From contig NC_087062.1 in NCBI RefSeq assembly GCF_963678635.1, positions 21,809,789 through 21,873,788 of the forward strand: a stretch of DNA of 64,000 bases, given 5' to 3'. Below the pieces are notes generated by a model. The model saw nothing but the letters and a program-made list of their open reading frames with translations, was not told the origin of the DNA and ran no database searches. Of the stretch, positions 8,790-19,040 are shown piece after piece. This stretch comes from Symsagittifera roscoffensis. Lineage: Eukaryota; Xenacoelomorpha; Acoela; Convolutidae. Position 1 is the first letter of the stretch, and the number at the start of each line of letters is the position of its first letter. A program made the translations under genes and the position numbers.

Positions 8790-10591
8790 GCCGCCAACTT
8801 GGATCACTACACCGATCAAATTCCCACCCAACCAATCTTACCTCTCCAATCCCAATAATACCACTTTTTGCTTTTCCGCCACCCGATTTTCCATCTAGTA
8901 ATGTAACATCAGGCATGAATTCCGACACTAATTCACACATCTCAGTTTTATACTCCATCTCACAGCTAAATAACCCGAATATTGAAACCCCCGATGAATT
9001 CGCCGACTCAGAACCATCCCCATCCAATAATTTTCATAACTCTTTTAATTTTTCTCAACCCCCTTTTCAACCCATATTATCCAATAACCCTGACCCAATT
9101 ACTCCCACACCCTCTTATGCTTCCCAAGTTACCCCAACCTATTCCTCATACCATTCTGACCAATCATCTCATTCTCCAGACACCCCCCGAATCTCCCCAG
9201 AGCTAGATAATTTTATTACCCTTCAACAACAACCCTACCACCTTAATACCCCAACCATAAATCAAATCTCCTCCACAATAAATTCATCCAACCCCCCTAC
9301 CCCTACACCCTCTTCAACTTATACTGACTCACTAGCACCATCATCCACATCAACTGAATCTTCACTCAACACTAATAGAGCTTACCGCACTTTTAAAAGA
9401 AAGTTCCCCAACCATCCTTTCCCAGCAAAACCAGGAACAGCCCGTGAATACATCAACCACCCCAAGCATACTAACACAAAAGAATTTTTAGCCATCACCT
9501 TACCCTCATTCCCACAATACACCTTAAACACCCCCCACGACACTAACGAAACACGCAACTTCGTAGATGAATACGTTTTAATGCCTACTCTCTCTTGGAC
9601 CTCATATTATCATTTCACTAACCCTCTTTGCTTACCTTTATCTAACACTCACACCGATATAGAGCGAAATACGGACATACTATATCGACTCACTACACCA
9701 CTAACACCTAGACAATTTACTTACGTTGGATATAAAAAATCACTAAAAACACACACTGCACCTAGAGCTAACGAATATACACTCGAATACTATGATCACA
9801 ACATCATCAGAGCTAACCAAGATCAATTCTTAGACGACGATCGCTTCGCTAATCCACAAATTACCGAGAAATTTTTCATCAAGACACCATATACATTCAC
9901 ACTAAACATCTTCGACCGAAAGTTTGATCACATTATTTCAGAAGCACTAACAGACACACAAGCATACGAAAGTTTTAAAGAACGCTTCCAAATATTTTCA
10001 CTAACCTTTCATTTCCTTGCACCACACGAAAGAGATTTACACTGCTCACACGATATTATGTTGCGCACTAAACAAACCCACACATATAGTTATTATCGTT
10101 TCATCCAAAATCACTTTGACCTACACACACCCTCTAGACAACCACACCATCGTTTTCAATTCATTAATTCCAAATACACTTCACCATTTTTCCTAAATTT
10201 CACATATTGTATTAAAGACACTAACCTCCATGGTATTCTTCGTAATTATGACCCCATAACCCAAATGTACATCTTCTGTCCCATTACCAAGACCTTCAAC
10301 GCCGAAGAATCCCGACCCTTCCTTATCCCGCACGAGTTTGTACAACCCATAGAAATCCCAATTTTAGAATTCATCCACAACACTAAATTCAATCACAAAT
10401 TATATAACTTAATCCAAAACACACCTTATGAGTTTGCAGTTGGCACTGAAGAACTAACCACTATCAAGGCACTTCAATTGCTTTGGCCACTGCTTCAAAC
10501 TAAAAATATCATCCGCATCTTAGCTAAACTACTAACAACTTCAGAACTAATTCACGACATCTTCCCCCACGGTTTTTTCCCCGACGACTAA
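8786..10591 (+). CDS. Accessory protein C (601 aa), unknown function
   Basis: The ATG at 8786 overlaps the env stop as ATGA (8786-8789). About residues 1-200 are low-complexity, rich in P, S, T and N. Residues 205-601 look folded, with many aromatic and His residues and motifs such as YINHPKHTNTKEFLAITLPS and FLAPHERDLHCSHDI. There is no signal peptide or membrane span. The layout of a disordered N-terminus followed by a globular C-terminus resembles the ATG-less frame, though no sequence similarity is obvious by eye. The right copy (55591-57396) is also 601 codons with roughly ten substitutions, so the frame is maintained. I do not recognise a family; capsid-associated, matrix-like and regulatory roles are all possible. 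A consensus splice donor follows three bases after the stop codon. Confidence 0.75.
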   Translation: MSRQLGSLHRSNSHPTNLTSPIPIIPLFAFPPPDFPSSNVTSGMNSDTNSHISVLYSISQLNNPNIETPDEFADSEPSPSNNFHNSFNFSQPPFQPILSNNPDPITPTPSYASQVTPTYSSYHSDQSSHSPDTPRISPELDNFITLQQQPYHLNTPTINQISSTINSSNPPTPTPSSTYTDSLAPSSTSTESSLNTNRAYRTFKRKFPNHPFPAKPGTAREYINHPKHTNTKEFLAITLPSFPQYTLNTPHDTNETRNFVDEYVLMPTLSWTSYYHFTNPLCLPLSNTHTDIERNTDILYRLTTPLTPRQFTYVGYKKSLKTHTAPRANEYTLEYYDHNIIRANQDQFLDDDRFANPQITEKFFIKTPYTFTLNIFDRKFDHIISEALTDTQAYESFKERFQIFSLTFHFLAPHERDLHCSHDIMLRTKQTHTYSYYRFIQNHFDLHTPSRQPHHRFQFINSKYTSPFFLNFTYCIKDTNLHGILRNYDPITQMYIFCPITKTFNAEESRPFLIPHEFVQPIEIPILEFIHNTKFNHKLYNLIQNTPYEFAVGTEELTTIKALQLLWPLLQTKNIIRILAKLLTTSELIHDIFPHGFFPDD

Positions 10592-10594
10592 CAG

Positions 10595-10673
10595 GTAAGT
10601 ATGAATTAAATGAATATTACTAACTAATTAAAATATTAAAAAACTCACCATACTTTATTCATGTTTTCTTTAG
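10595..10673 (+). other. Predicted 79-nt intron in the 3' UTR of the element
   Basis: The donor CAG-GTAAGTAT starts three nt after the stop of the 601-codon frame. A TACTAAC branch-point match lies at 10618-10624, and the acceptor TTTTCTTTAG ends at 10673. The right copy keeps donor (CAG-GTAAATAT), branch region and acceptor, giving 78 nt (55510-55587). Splicing is predicted from the consensus only. Confidence 0.55.
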
Positions 10674-12100
10674 ATTTTTAGCCTTCATCCGACGATCACC
10701 TACAAAAACCACAAAAGACAAATAAAAATCGCAAATTTCATCAAACAGATTTCAAAAATTCTATTAATCTCTTACACTTATAAATTTATAAATTTAATAC
10801 CAATGCAGTAAATTCATTTCTAAAATTTTCCCCCACAAGCAGTAAATCTAATTATGATGAAAATTTGTATCTTAATATTCCCCCATGACTAGCAGTAAAT
10901 TTCTAAATTCTATGTAGTAAATTAAATAAATGCAAATGCAGTACTAACCTTTTGATATTTTCATTCATTCGCACAGAAATTCTATCCACACTCGCACAGC
11001 TCGCCCACGAAGAATTGTTTAAAATAATGAATTTCAGTTTCAAGTTTTCACACTCAACAACTCTAACATATAATAACATGTTTCAAACTTTCCTTTAGCC
11101 CGGTTGGAAAGGAATCATATACTAAACAAAACTAACCAACGCAGCTTACTAAATACCACAAATCATAGAATAACAGCATGACTTAGAAAAAGAAACCAAC
11201 GGTACCCAAACCGGATTAACCCAGTTTAAAACTGGATAATTTATTCTTTTGAAGACTATTATAAAGTCTAAGAAAGAAATAATAAAACACAAAAAAGTCG
11301 AAAGACAAACCCATACCACAAACAATTTGATTTTTGAAAAAAGGACACAACCAACAAAACATAAGTAAGACCACAACAAACTCAACATAAAACGTTGTCA
11401 CATAACAGGACCCCTCACAAAAACCGCATGAAATCATACTCCCACTCCTGGCCTAACCCACCAGGAAGGACGTCCTGAGCATGCTCTATAGCCGGCCTAA
11501 CCCACCGCGCTACATCCACGCTTTGTGACCACACCACTATTTTTAATAAGAGCTACTCAAGTGTGAGTAACTCTTCAAAATAACCGAACTAAAACAAAAA
11601 GCTTTTGTGAAAACAACTAACTAAAATCATTATTAAAAAATATTAAACTAATAAAAGTTTTAAAAAATGTAAAATCACATGATGCAATATATAGATCAGA
11701 ATACAACACCAAGGACGAACATCAAAAGACAAGACGACCCCACTACACTCGAGAGAGAATGACCAACTACAATCGATATGCCGCTCACAATCACAACTCA
11801 AAGGATTTAGAGTACGACTTGACCTCGCAGAAAAGGACTTCATTGAACTAGACCAATGACCACCTCGATGTTCAAGTATACGTACAGATCCGATTAACCA
11901 GGCATCCCCTCCACGCACAATCTCCACGCCATTCCCAAACTAGATCATACACAAAAGAAGTTCTCCACGCAGAACAGAAAAACCTGACATAGCAAACCAT
12001 TCTGAAATCAGATTTGAGTTTGTTGCAAAGACGTAGTCGTTGTCACTAGAAGACACAACGTCTTATGTCTCTAACTCCAGCTTCCTGGAACTTCCCTAAC
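10674..12100 (+). other. 3' noncoding region of the element
   Basis: No long sense frame. The stretch is retained in the right copy (54142-55509). Several short blocks around 10800-10960 end in a recurring GCAGTAAAT. A GC-richer block at 11450-11530 reads on the - strand as GTAGCGCGGTGGGTTAGG, resembling a Pol III box A, but no convincing box B follows. Antisense frames exist in both copies (11643-11927 and 54243-54524), most likely by chance. Confidence 0.6.
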
Positions 12101-12122
12101 AAAAGAGGAAACGGAAGAAAAT
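12101..12122 (+). promoter_or_regulatory. Candidate polypurine tract
   Basis: A purine run, AAAAGAGGAAACGGAAGAAA, sits just upstream of the presumed 3' LTR. The right copy has the equivalent AAAAAGGAAACAGAAGAAAT (reverse strand, about 54119-54141). Such a tract primes plus-strand synthesis in LTR elements. The exact PPT/LTR boundary is uncertain because no 5' LTR is in the window. Confidence 0.4.
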
Positions 12123-12600
12123 TATGATGTTCGCCAAAAACAAACGTCCATCATCCATCCTTCGAATTGCAGAAGAACTATTCTAAAAAACTCTGTAAAA
12201 CCCGGATGGGTGGAACCTGATCTAAACTACATTTTATGATTGGATAAATTAAATGTTTTACCAATGTAAAGTATTTAATATTAACCAATCATGATCCATC
12301 TAACTAACAACCCACTCATTTGTAAGTGCTGAAGTTACTTGTAATTTCAGCACCAGAGAGATTTGAATTTAACTTAGAAATTAGTTGGACTCTCCCGAGC
12401 ACTTCAGCAGCCGCAATAAACCAGTATACCCTAGATCTATTGAGCCTAGCAGAGACTAGTTAAACAACCTGAGACTAGATAGTATAAGAGTAAGATTAGG
12501 ATCGGTATTAGACTAAGAAGTTGCACGAATCTATCCGGCCGAAAATAAGATAGCGTGACGAGCAGACGGTGTACCCTATCCGAAATTACTCTATGAGTTA
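12123..12600 (+). repeat. 3' LTR (start approximate, end supported)
   Basis: The end is fixed at GAGTTA (about 12600), where similarity to the right copy stops. The start is placed after the purine tract and could be off by tens of bases. Inside are an 8-bp hairpin (GTGCTGAA at 12326-12333 with TTCAGCAC at 12346-12353), a poly(A) signal AATAAA near 12415, and a GTTGCACGA motif block at 12505-12553 shared with the LINE 5' ends at 29.6 and 31.4 kb. No TG...CA ends are obvious. Confidence 0.6.
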
Positions 12601-13573
12601 CACTTCGGTCCTAACTCAATTTTACCTTCCAATATGTGCCTTCCAATTTTTAAAGAAAACGCAAGAAATTTTATGCTTTGTGTGTTTTTTATCTTCTGAG
12701 GCAAAATTCGACAAATTAACATGCAATTTCTGATGGAAATTTTCAAATTCTAAAAAATGCTGTCGTCATGGGCTCAAAATTTTAAAAGTAAATCATCGCA
12801 AGACCTTTTTGTCAGGTTCTCAGGTTTCGTAAATTCTAAATTGTGCATCTTGCTATACTTAGTGCGCGATATAATTCGTTTCAATAATGTTTAAGCGGGG
12901 ACTCAATAACCTTGAGAAACACAAAGTGAATTTAGATTAGTTAATTGTTCTTTTGATAGATAAATTGAAGCAAAAGTATCTCTTTCTCCTCGGCATTTCG
13001 CGTGTGAGAAAATTTTCAAAAAAAGCAAAAAGACAAACGTATTTTTGTCTTTTTTTTTGAATTTTCACCAAAGGCTAATCGATATACAATAAACGGCAGT
13101 CGAAATTTTTTTAGGGATTTTTTCTGCTAGAAACGGTCTTCTCTTGTTTACCGTACCTAAGTGCAAACGCAGTTGCACACATGACCAGTCAAAAACCTTT
13201 CGTCGCTGATAATCAGCTGTGTACAGACATTGTTCAGACTTGAACCAGCAGTTGTGACTGAAATTGAACAAACGAGCAAAGACTGAACCGATTAGTTTAT
13301 TTCCAATTAGCAAACATAATGCCGCGAAATTGACGCATCAAACACAAACGCAATTGTTCTTCGTTTGCAACTCATCTTGAGCTTCAATTTCAAAACTGAA
13401 TTTGCGGTCCACATCTAATCTAGTTTATTTTTGCTGGCCCTGACTTTCATTTTGCAAACTAGTTTCTTGCAATGCATAGCTCTTTATTGTAGGTTTTTGT
13501 TGCGTTTTTTCGCAACTTCGCTTATTTTACTTCGTGCCGCTTTCCAAACCTGTTTTATATTTATTCATACTTA
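12601..13573. other. Unique AT-rich flank, nothing recognised
   Basis: AT-rich sequence directly after the left element. I see no frame, splice pattern or repeat that I can support. Confidence 0.5.
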
Positions 13574-13790
13574 GTTGTGGGGCGCGCGGGGGGGATGACA
13601 TGGGGGTTGACTTATGGTGTAAAAGCTAAAAAAATTATTAGAGTGGGGGGAGGGGGGGGAGGGGGAGGGGGGTGGTAAAAACGGTTAGAATGGGGGGATT
13701 AAAAGTTGCTAGTGTGTGTGTGGGGGGGGGCGTAAAAATTGTTAGGGCGGGTGGGATAAAAAATGTTAGGGGGTAAAATTTTTAATTTAA
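13574..13790 (+). repeat. G-rich degenerate minisatellite
   Basis: Runs of 4-9 G alternate with a recurring GTAAAAATTGTTAG-like unit. Many closely spaced G runs give G-quadruplex potential on the + strand. No gene. Confidence 0.7.
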
Positions 13791-14164
13791 GGAACAAAAA
13801 TGATGGCAGATGAAATGGAGTCGGGAGTGGGTTCTGTCAGTGGTTCTGTTTTTCCCTCCAAAATGAGTTTTTTGCAACTCCAGAAAAATTGAAAATGGTT
13901 GATTTTTTTTTCAAGTTTCACCTAATTTTACAAAATTTTTCAGATTGTTTGAAATTATATTGTTTCAGAAATGCCTGCTAAATTATCGAAAATACTTCAA
14001 GAAAAGGGCCAAGACCAAAGAAGCCAAAACAACAACTCAAGGGTAAGAACATCTCAGTTCTAAAGATCTCCGCAAAAAAGGGTCCTCCTTTCAAGAAAAG
14101 TGAAAACAAATCGATTATAATGGATTTTCGTGGTCTAAAAAGTTTAAACATAATCGATTCCCAT

Positions 14165-14530
14165 GTTACGTTCAAACAACAAAATTAGACTAAAAATGGA
14201 TTAAAATCCTTTTTTTCTCGGCAAAACAAAATGCATTATAATTCTTTTGGAATCCATTATAATGGATTTTATAACAAGTAGGAAATCACATTGAAATGGG
14301 TTTTTTTCCACTTCTTTTTTGTTTCGCGCGTCGTGCTAATATTTGCAAGAATTTCTGCATTTATCAAGTGAGTTATGCGGAAACTTTGCATATCAGTTGT
14401 ACGGCCTAACCCATTTCTGAGCCTAAACTCAATTTGCAAAAACATTCCGTTAAGTTCTCCCCCCCCCCCCCCCAACTTTTGCCCTTTTGCTCCCCTTCAA
14501 TCCTCCTAAAGTTTGTCCCTTTGCTCCCCT
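14165..14530 (+). repeat. Dispersed repeat ending in a poly-C tract, copy 1
   Basis: This stretch matches 48125-48435 in the same orientation. Shared blocks include AATGCGGAAACTTTGCA-type sequence and a C tract followed by a variant of TTTGCCCCTTTGCTCCC. The C run here is at 14459-14472. No coding capacity is seen; it is probably a non-autonomous element with a mutable C-rich end. Confidence 0.65.
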
Positions 14531-14612
14531 CCCCTCACTCAACCCCCTCCTACATGAACCCACCAACCCTCCCCCACCTGAACTGAACCCCCCCCCCCCC
14601 CCCCCCCCCCCT
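14531..14612. repeat. C-rich low-complexity tract
   Basis: CCCT-rich repeats run into an uninterrupted C tract of about 20 nt at 14590-14611. Glycine-rich antisense frames here are translation artefacts. Confidence 0.8.
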
Positions 14613-16130
14613 CCGTGGGTATTTGTTTCAAATGGGCAAACGATAGGGGGGTAATCGAGTAACATAAAAAAGTAACAAAAATATCTAAAATAGGCAGAAG
14701 AAAAATAAATTGAACAACAAGTAACCAACGTAACCAACTTAAGCTTAAAACGTAGAAAAGACCTTATGTGTGTTGAAACTTTTTATCTCAGTCAAGTGGG
14801 AAAAAATGATTATAATTTAGTTTCATTGTCAGTGTCCACATAATTGAAAAAAAAAATCAATTAAAATGGATGAAAAAAAATTGATTCAGTAGTTCATAAA
14901 TTGTTCTCATTCAAACTTTAATTGACCAAAAAACTGAGCAATAGACGCAGGCTAGAGCAATAATTTCTCCAGATCTTTTAGAAGAAAAATAATTTTAAAA
15001 GATAGTTTAGAAAAATAATCAAATTTTTCTCTTGAAGGCTTAGTATTGGATCTGTATCAAGAAAGTTCCAGAGGTTTTGTTGCTGTGAAAAAAAAAATTG
15101 CTAGCAGCAAAAAAGTTTATACTTTTTGGGCTCAAATTAATAATTTGAGAAGATAATCAGCCTGATTCAAATTTTATGTTGCGAAAAGTTAAAGACAAAA
15201 TCTCTGAATTAAAATTTAAAAAGATATGATTAATTTAATGTACAAGTAAATGGCGAATTACTGAGCAATCTTCATTGTGGGTGACAATGTGATACTTTCC
15301 TGCGATGTAAGATGCCATCTCGCGTCACCAAACAGACAATTTTATTTGAGCAACAGAAGTGTGAGTCAAAAGCTTTTTTTAGATTCAATTTTTCTAAATT
15401 CTAGATTTTGATTTTATGACGCACTTTCTTTCTTCATTTGCGTTGTTTCTTCTAAATTTGAAAAATAGGATAAAAGTTCGAAGTTTTCGTTTAATTCAGC
15501 TTTGTTTTTTGAAATTTAGATCAATTGGGTTCACTAAAAGTTTGGTTTCATTTTTTGTCAAGTTTGGACATTTTGAATAGCCAATTTGTCGTTTCCAAGC
15601 CTCTTCAAATAATCTCTAAAGGAGACAAAAAATAATTTTATCTAATCGCAGTTTTAATCACAGACTATTTTTGTACTAGAAATTTTTGAAAACAAAACAC
15701 TCAAAAAATTAGATCATTTTGGACAAATGTTTCAAAAATGATGTTATTCGCATTTTTTCTTTCAATTTTTAGCCTTTTTTGGTTTCGCTCAAAAAAATTG
15801 TTTACAATGTTTAATTTATTGTTTTTGCAACAGACGTTTTAAGAATCTTAAAATTTTTTGTTTTAGTGCTTCATATTTCAACAAAAATTACGAATTGGAC
15901 ATATCCAGAGAATCATCGATTGAAAATCTCAATGAAACAATTTAGGCTACCCACTGAAACTACATTATGGTCAAAAACATCTGGTGACTGCAATAGACAT
16001 GGATTCATAAAAAACGTTTATTTGTTTTTCATTTGTAATTCGCTATGTTTAGATACAATTTTCACTTTTTGCCTTCCTGATTTCAAAGTAATTTTCCGGA
16101 TTTCTCTTTGTTTTGCAATTTTAGCGTGAG
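14613..16130. other. AT-rich intergenic, possible unconfirmed exon near 15866
   Basis: Mostly AT-rich sequence without signals. At 15866 a TTTTTTGTTTTAG acceptor-like site precedes about 150 nt with exon-like composition, but no donor or partner exon could be matched, so no gene is called. Confidence 0.4.
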
Positions 16131-16140
16131 AAAAAAAAAG

Positions 16141-16362
16141 TTTCGGCATGCCTGGCCATGCATTCACATATATATTTGAAGACATATCTGAACACTTCTG
16201 GTCCATCTCTGAATCACGTCTGGCCGGAAATGTTACATGCCTGCACATGTCTGGTCCAGATCTGAGATTTTTACACCTGCTAAGACATGCACATGACCAG
16301 TATGCCATATATGCAGCACATGTGTATTTCAAATGCGCATTCAAAAAGTAGACATGTATCTG
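16141..16362. other. CATG-rich cluster
   Basis: Eight CATG cores lie in about 215 bp, several within decamers close to RRRCATGYYY (for example AGACATGTAT and GCACATGTCT), with repeated CTGGTCC-like words. It could be a degenerate tandem repeat or a cluster of binding sites. Confidence 0.35.
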
Positions 16363-16842
16363 ATCTGCATCATATATGAAATAACCATTGATTTTCAATG
16401 TTCATGGATGGAATGTTAGTTTGACACTGACACGGGTCGCTTTTCGTTTGTCGGAATGAAGTGTCCGACTTATTTTTCGACCGTGTTCGAAAAACACAAA
16501 TGTTCTTTGACCTAAAATTCGGGGTCAAAAACAGCCATTTCAGTCGAACACAATTTTCAAACTTAGTCAAAAACATGATCGAAACATGGTCAAACACAGT
16601 CTCGAAACATAGTCCAACTCTCGAAACAATGGACTACTCATGATCTCAGTTAAAAGTTCGAGAACCGATGTTTTGACCGAAAAAGTAACTATTTATAACG
16701 TTTTGATGTGCAAAAAAATAGAGTTTCAGATTTTTGACACCAAATTGGAAAACTTGATTACTCAAAAAACAAATTTGAACATGTCAAAACAAAAAGTGAT
16801 TTTACCAGCTGAAATTATACAGAAATTAAACAGAATCCGAAA

Positions 16843-17090
16843 TTCATTTGGGTCGAGTCGGTCGAAAAATAACACGCTTGGGTCGAACACAGTCGAACAT
16901 ATTTTCTCTCAGTCGATTCGGTTGAAATAAAGCCAGTTTGGGTTGGGTCGAGTTGGTCGAAACATAGCACTTTTGGGTCTAACACAGTCGAGCTTAATTT
17001 GCTTTGGTCAAGTCGGCCTGAATATAGTCATATTGGGTCGAGTCGGTCGAAACATAGCTATTTTAGGTCGAGTCGGTCGAAACATATTTC
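16843..17090 (+). repeat. GTCGA minisatellite
   Basis: About six degenerate units built on TTGGGTCGAGTCGGTCGAAA, with roughly 30-50 bp spacing. GTCGAAACATAG recurs at about 16956 and 17046. Noncoding. Confidence 0.75.
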
Positions 17091-17432
17091 GAACACCTCA
17101 ACCCGAGATTTCTAAAAATCACCTCAAATCGCGTTTCTTCGATAAACATACGACCTTTGCAGTTCATATTTGTCTTTGTATTGCTTCATTAAAAAACGGC
17201 TCCTAGCTTGACGCACTTTGGCTGTTACAACAAGTCTTCCAGTCAATCAAAAAATTTTGCGGAATGAAAAAAAGAACGAGCCTGAGTTATAGTTTGCAGT
17301 TTGGCCAATTGTTAAAGCTTGTAGAAAAGCTGTTGCAATTAAGTTGAAAAAGTATATTCTAGTAAGAAATCTGGTCTTCAAAAAATGGTTCCTTCAGTAA
17401 TAAGTTGGTATGGAATAGATTTCAAAAAAGCT

Positions 17433-19040
17433 TCACAAAATGAATTTAAACGCAATACTGACGATAATCATTGCCAAACTAACTCTCATCTTGCCCTCTG
17501 AACCATTCAACCCTTCCTCGACATTTCCGAGCAGTTTCTCGAAGTTCTCATCGAACACAGACTCGTTGTAAAAGTTATAGTACTGATGACCAGCTAGGAT
17601 GAACCCTAGCCAACCCGTCGGCGTGAAATCTTCCTGCACCTTAGCGAAAACCTGTTTTTTCTTCAGTTGAAATGAGTAGAGAGCTTCCTGTCTGCAGTTT
17701 GAGCTGTTTTGATATGCTTCTGAATAACATACCACAATTACTGTCGAGTCTTCGACTGTTTCACCCATTGTTTGAGGCAGGTTATTCGCATAGGTCATGT
17801 TGTAATAGTCGATCCAGGCATTTATCCCGCTGGCTTTCAAAGCGGCGTAAATCTGCCTCGCAGGTTCTTTCTCGTTCCAGCTGTAGCTTACCATGACCAT
17901 GTTTGTGGTGTCTGTCACTTGGTCGGTTCCGTATGCCAGCTGCACTTGGCTCAGCTCATAGTGGACTCGATCGACCAGCTCAGTCAGATTTCCGTTTGAG
18001 TTCTCACTCTGTTGTGGCTCTAAAATTGAGACTGCGAAGGAAAAAAGTAATATTACTAAATACTATTGCTCACTGGAGCAGATTTAGGGGGGGGGCGCTT
18101 CCCTCAGGAATTCGACCCCTCGCCAACCACAGGGTTCCCCCTTTGGTAATATTTTATGACATTCATTTTATGCCAACCGACCTTTTTCTAAGAGCGCCTT
18201 TGGCGCCAGTTTACACTAATGTTGAGGGAAGCGCGCGCTGAAAAATTTTCAAAAGTGCCCAAAAACCGCTTTTTTACCCGTTTTTTTTTTAGAAATTTGC
18301 CAACAAAATTTGAAAAAAAAGGTCAACAAAATTTTCGAAAATTTTTTTGATAATCAGCACCCCATCGAGAAAATCCTAGATCCGCCCCTGATTGCCCATA
18401 AATTCGTTTCTGGCTATTAGGGACCTCCTTAAGACAATAATTTAGCGCCTTCGACTTCCAAAAATAACTTTCAACTCGGTCATTTCTGCTCACAGACTTA
18501 TACCTGGAAGCGCGAAAAATTAGTAACTTAAGTCCCCTTGGGAAGCCTATTAAACGAAAATTGGTCTTTTTCTACAAAATATCTCTGAATTGATTGCAAT
18601 AGCTTGCTTTCGAGCATTCGCCCCCCAAAATTCAGGTCTCCAAGTTTTCTCAAAGGGTTCGCTATTTGTAACCCAAAGGGTCACAAATTTTCCAATTGAT
18701 CCTTTGGTCTAATTTTAAGGCACTTTACTTCTTCTGACTGACTTCGACAAAAAAAGCTACTTTGGTGCTAAAATATACTAAAACTCCAAGGAAGGTGCTC
18801 GAACGATTTTTTTTTGTCAAAATTTTACGAAAAGTGCTCATAACATCAACTTTCGACTGTCTTATCAGAAAATCTTACCTAAAAAAGGTCGACAAAAATG
18901 TAAAAATTTTTCAAAAAATCTGCCACTGGTTGATTACCTTGATTCTCTGTATTTTCTACCGAACTGGTACTTTTTGCTGTGACCATCTTCCATGATGATG
19001 AACTCATTAAAGTGAAAAATAAAATAGTTAATAGTTTCAT
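17433..19040 (-). CDS. TIR-domain protein with signal peptide and GPI-type tail, two exons
   Basis: Exon 1 runs 19040-18938 (ATG at 19040), the intron 18937-18032 (donor AAG-GTAATC, acceptor TTCCTTCGCAG) and exon 2 18031-17433. The junction is phase 1 and joins cleanly, giving 233 codons. Residues 1-22 form a signal peptide (MKLLTILFFTL core, VTA cleavage site). Residues about 39-75 are a polar linker. The TIR domain spans about 78-203: MVMVSYSW strand A, a WIDYYN BB-loop region, an NCRQEALYSF helix with Glu150 at the position of the catalytic Glu of NADase TIRs, and GWLGFILAG. The C-terminus is NGSEG followed by an 18-residue hydrophobic tail, as in GPI signals. Five N-X-S/T sequons (N49, N112, N143, N190, N210) fit secretory transit. 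TIR domains normally act in the cytosol, so this topology is odd. Confidence is high for TIR and moderate for exon 1. Confidence 0.72.
18065..18398. mobile_element. hAT-like MITE inside the TIR-gene intron
   Basis: The element 18073-18390 (318 bp) has imperfect terminal inverted repeats, CTGGAGCAGATTTAGG on the left and CAGGGGCGGATCTAGG read inward from the right. It is flanked by 8-bp repeats ATTGCTCA and ATTGCCCA (7/8), the target-site length typical of hAT elements. It has no coding capacity. Related sequences occur at 22249-22581, 37034-37469 and 47840-48120. Confidence 0.65.

Larger units (their letters stand above)
1..12600 (+). mobile_element. Retrovirus-like Ty3/gypsy element, left copy (5' end outside window)
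   Basis: The order read on the + strand is pol (RT, RNase H, integrase), two small membrane proteins, an ATG-less frame, an envelope-like glycoprotein, a 601-codon protein, a 3' noncoding region and a 3' LTR. The domain order RT-RNase H-IN and a GPY/F module after integrase place it in Ty3/gypsy (Metaviridae-like). Gag, protease and the 5' LTR lie before base 1. The 3' boundary is set by comparison with the inverted copy at 53642-64000: the two agree through a terminal GAGTTA and then diverge. Pol carries one in-frame stop, so this copy is probably not autonomous, although every downstream frame is open. The full element must exceed 12.6 kb plus gag, which is large for this group. Confidence 0.9.

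Noticed and set aside
11643-11927. Antisense frame in the element's 3' region, also open at 54243-54524 in the other copy
   Set aside because: It is present twice only because the element is; codon pattern and composition show nothing protein-like, and the start region and C-terminus differ between copies.
14450-14737. Glycine-rich antisense frame
   Set aside because: It is the translation of poly-C/CCCT low-complexity sequence.
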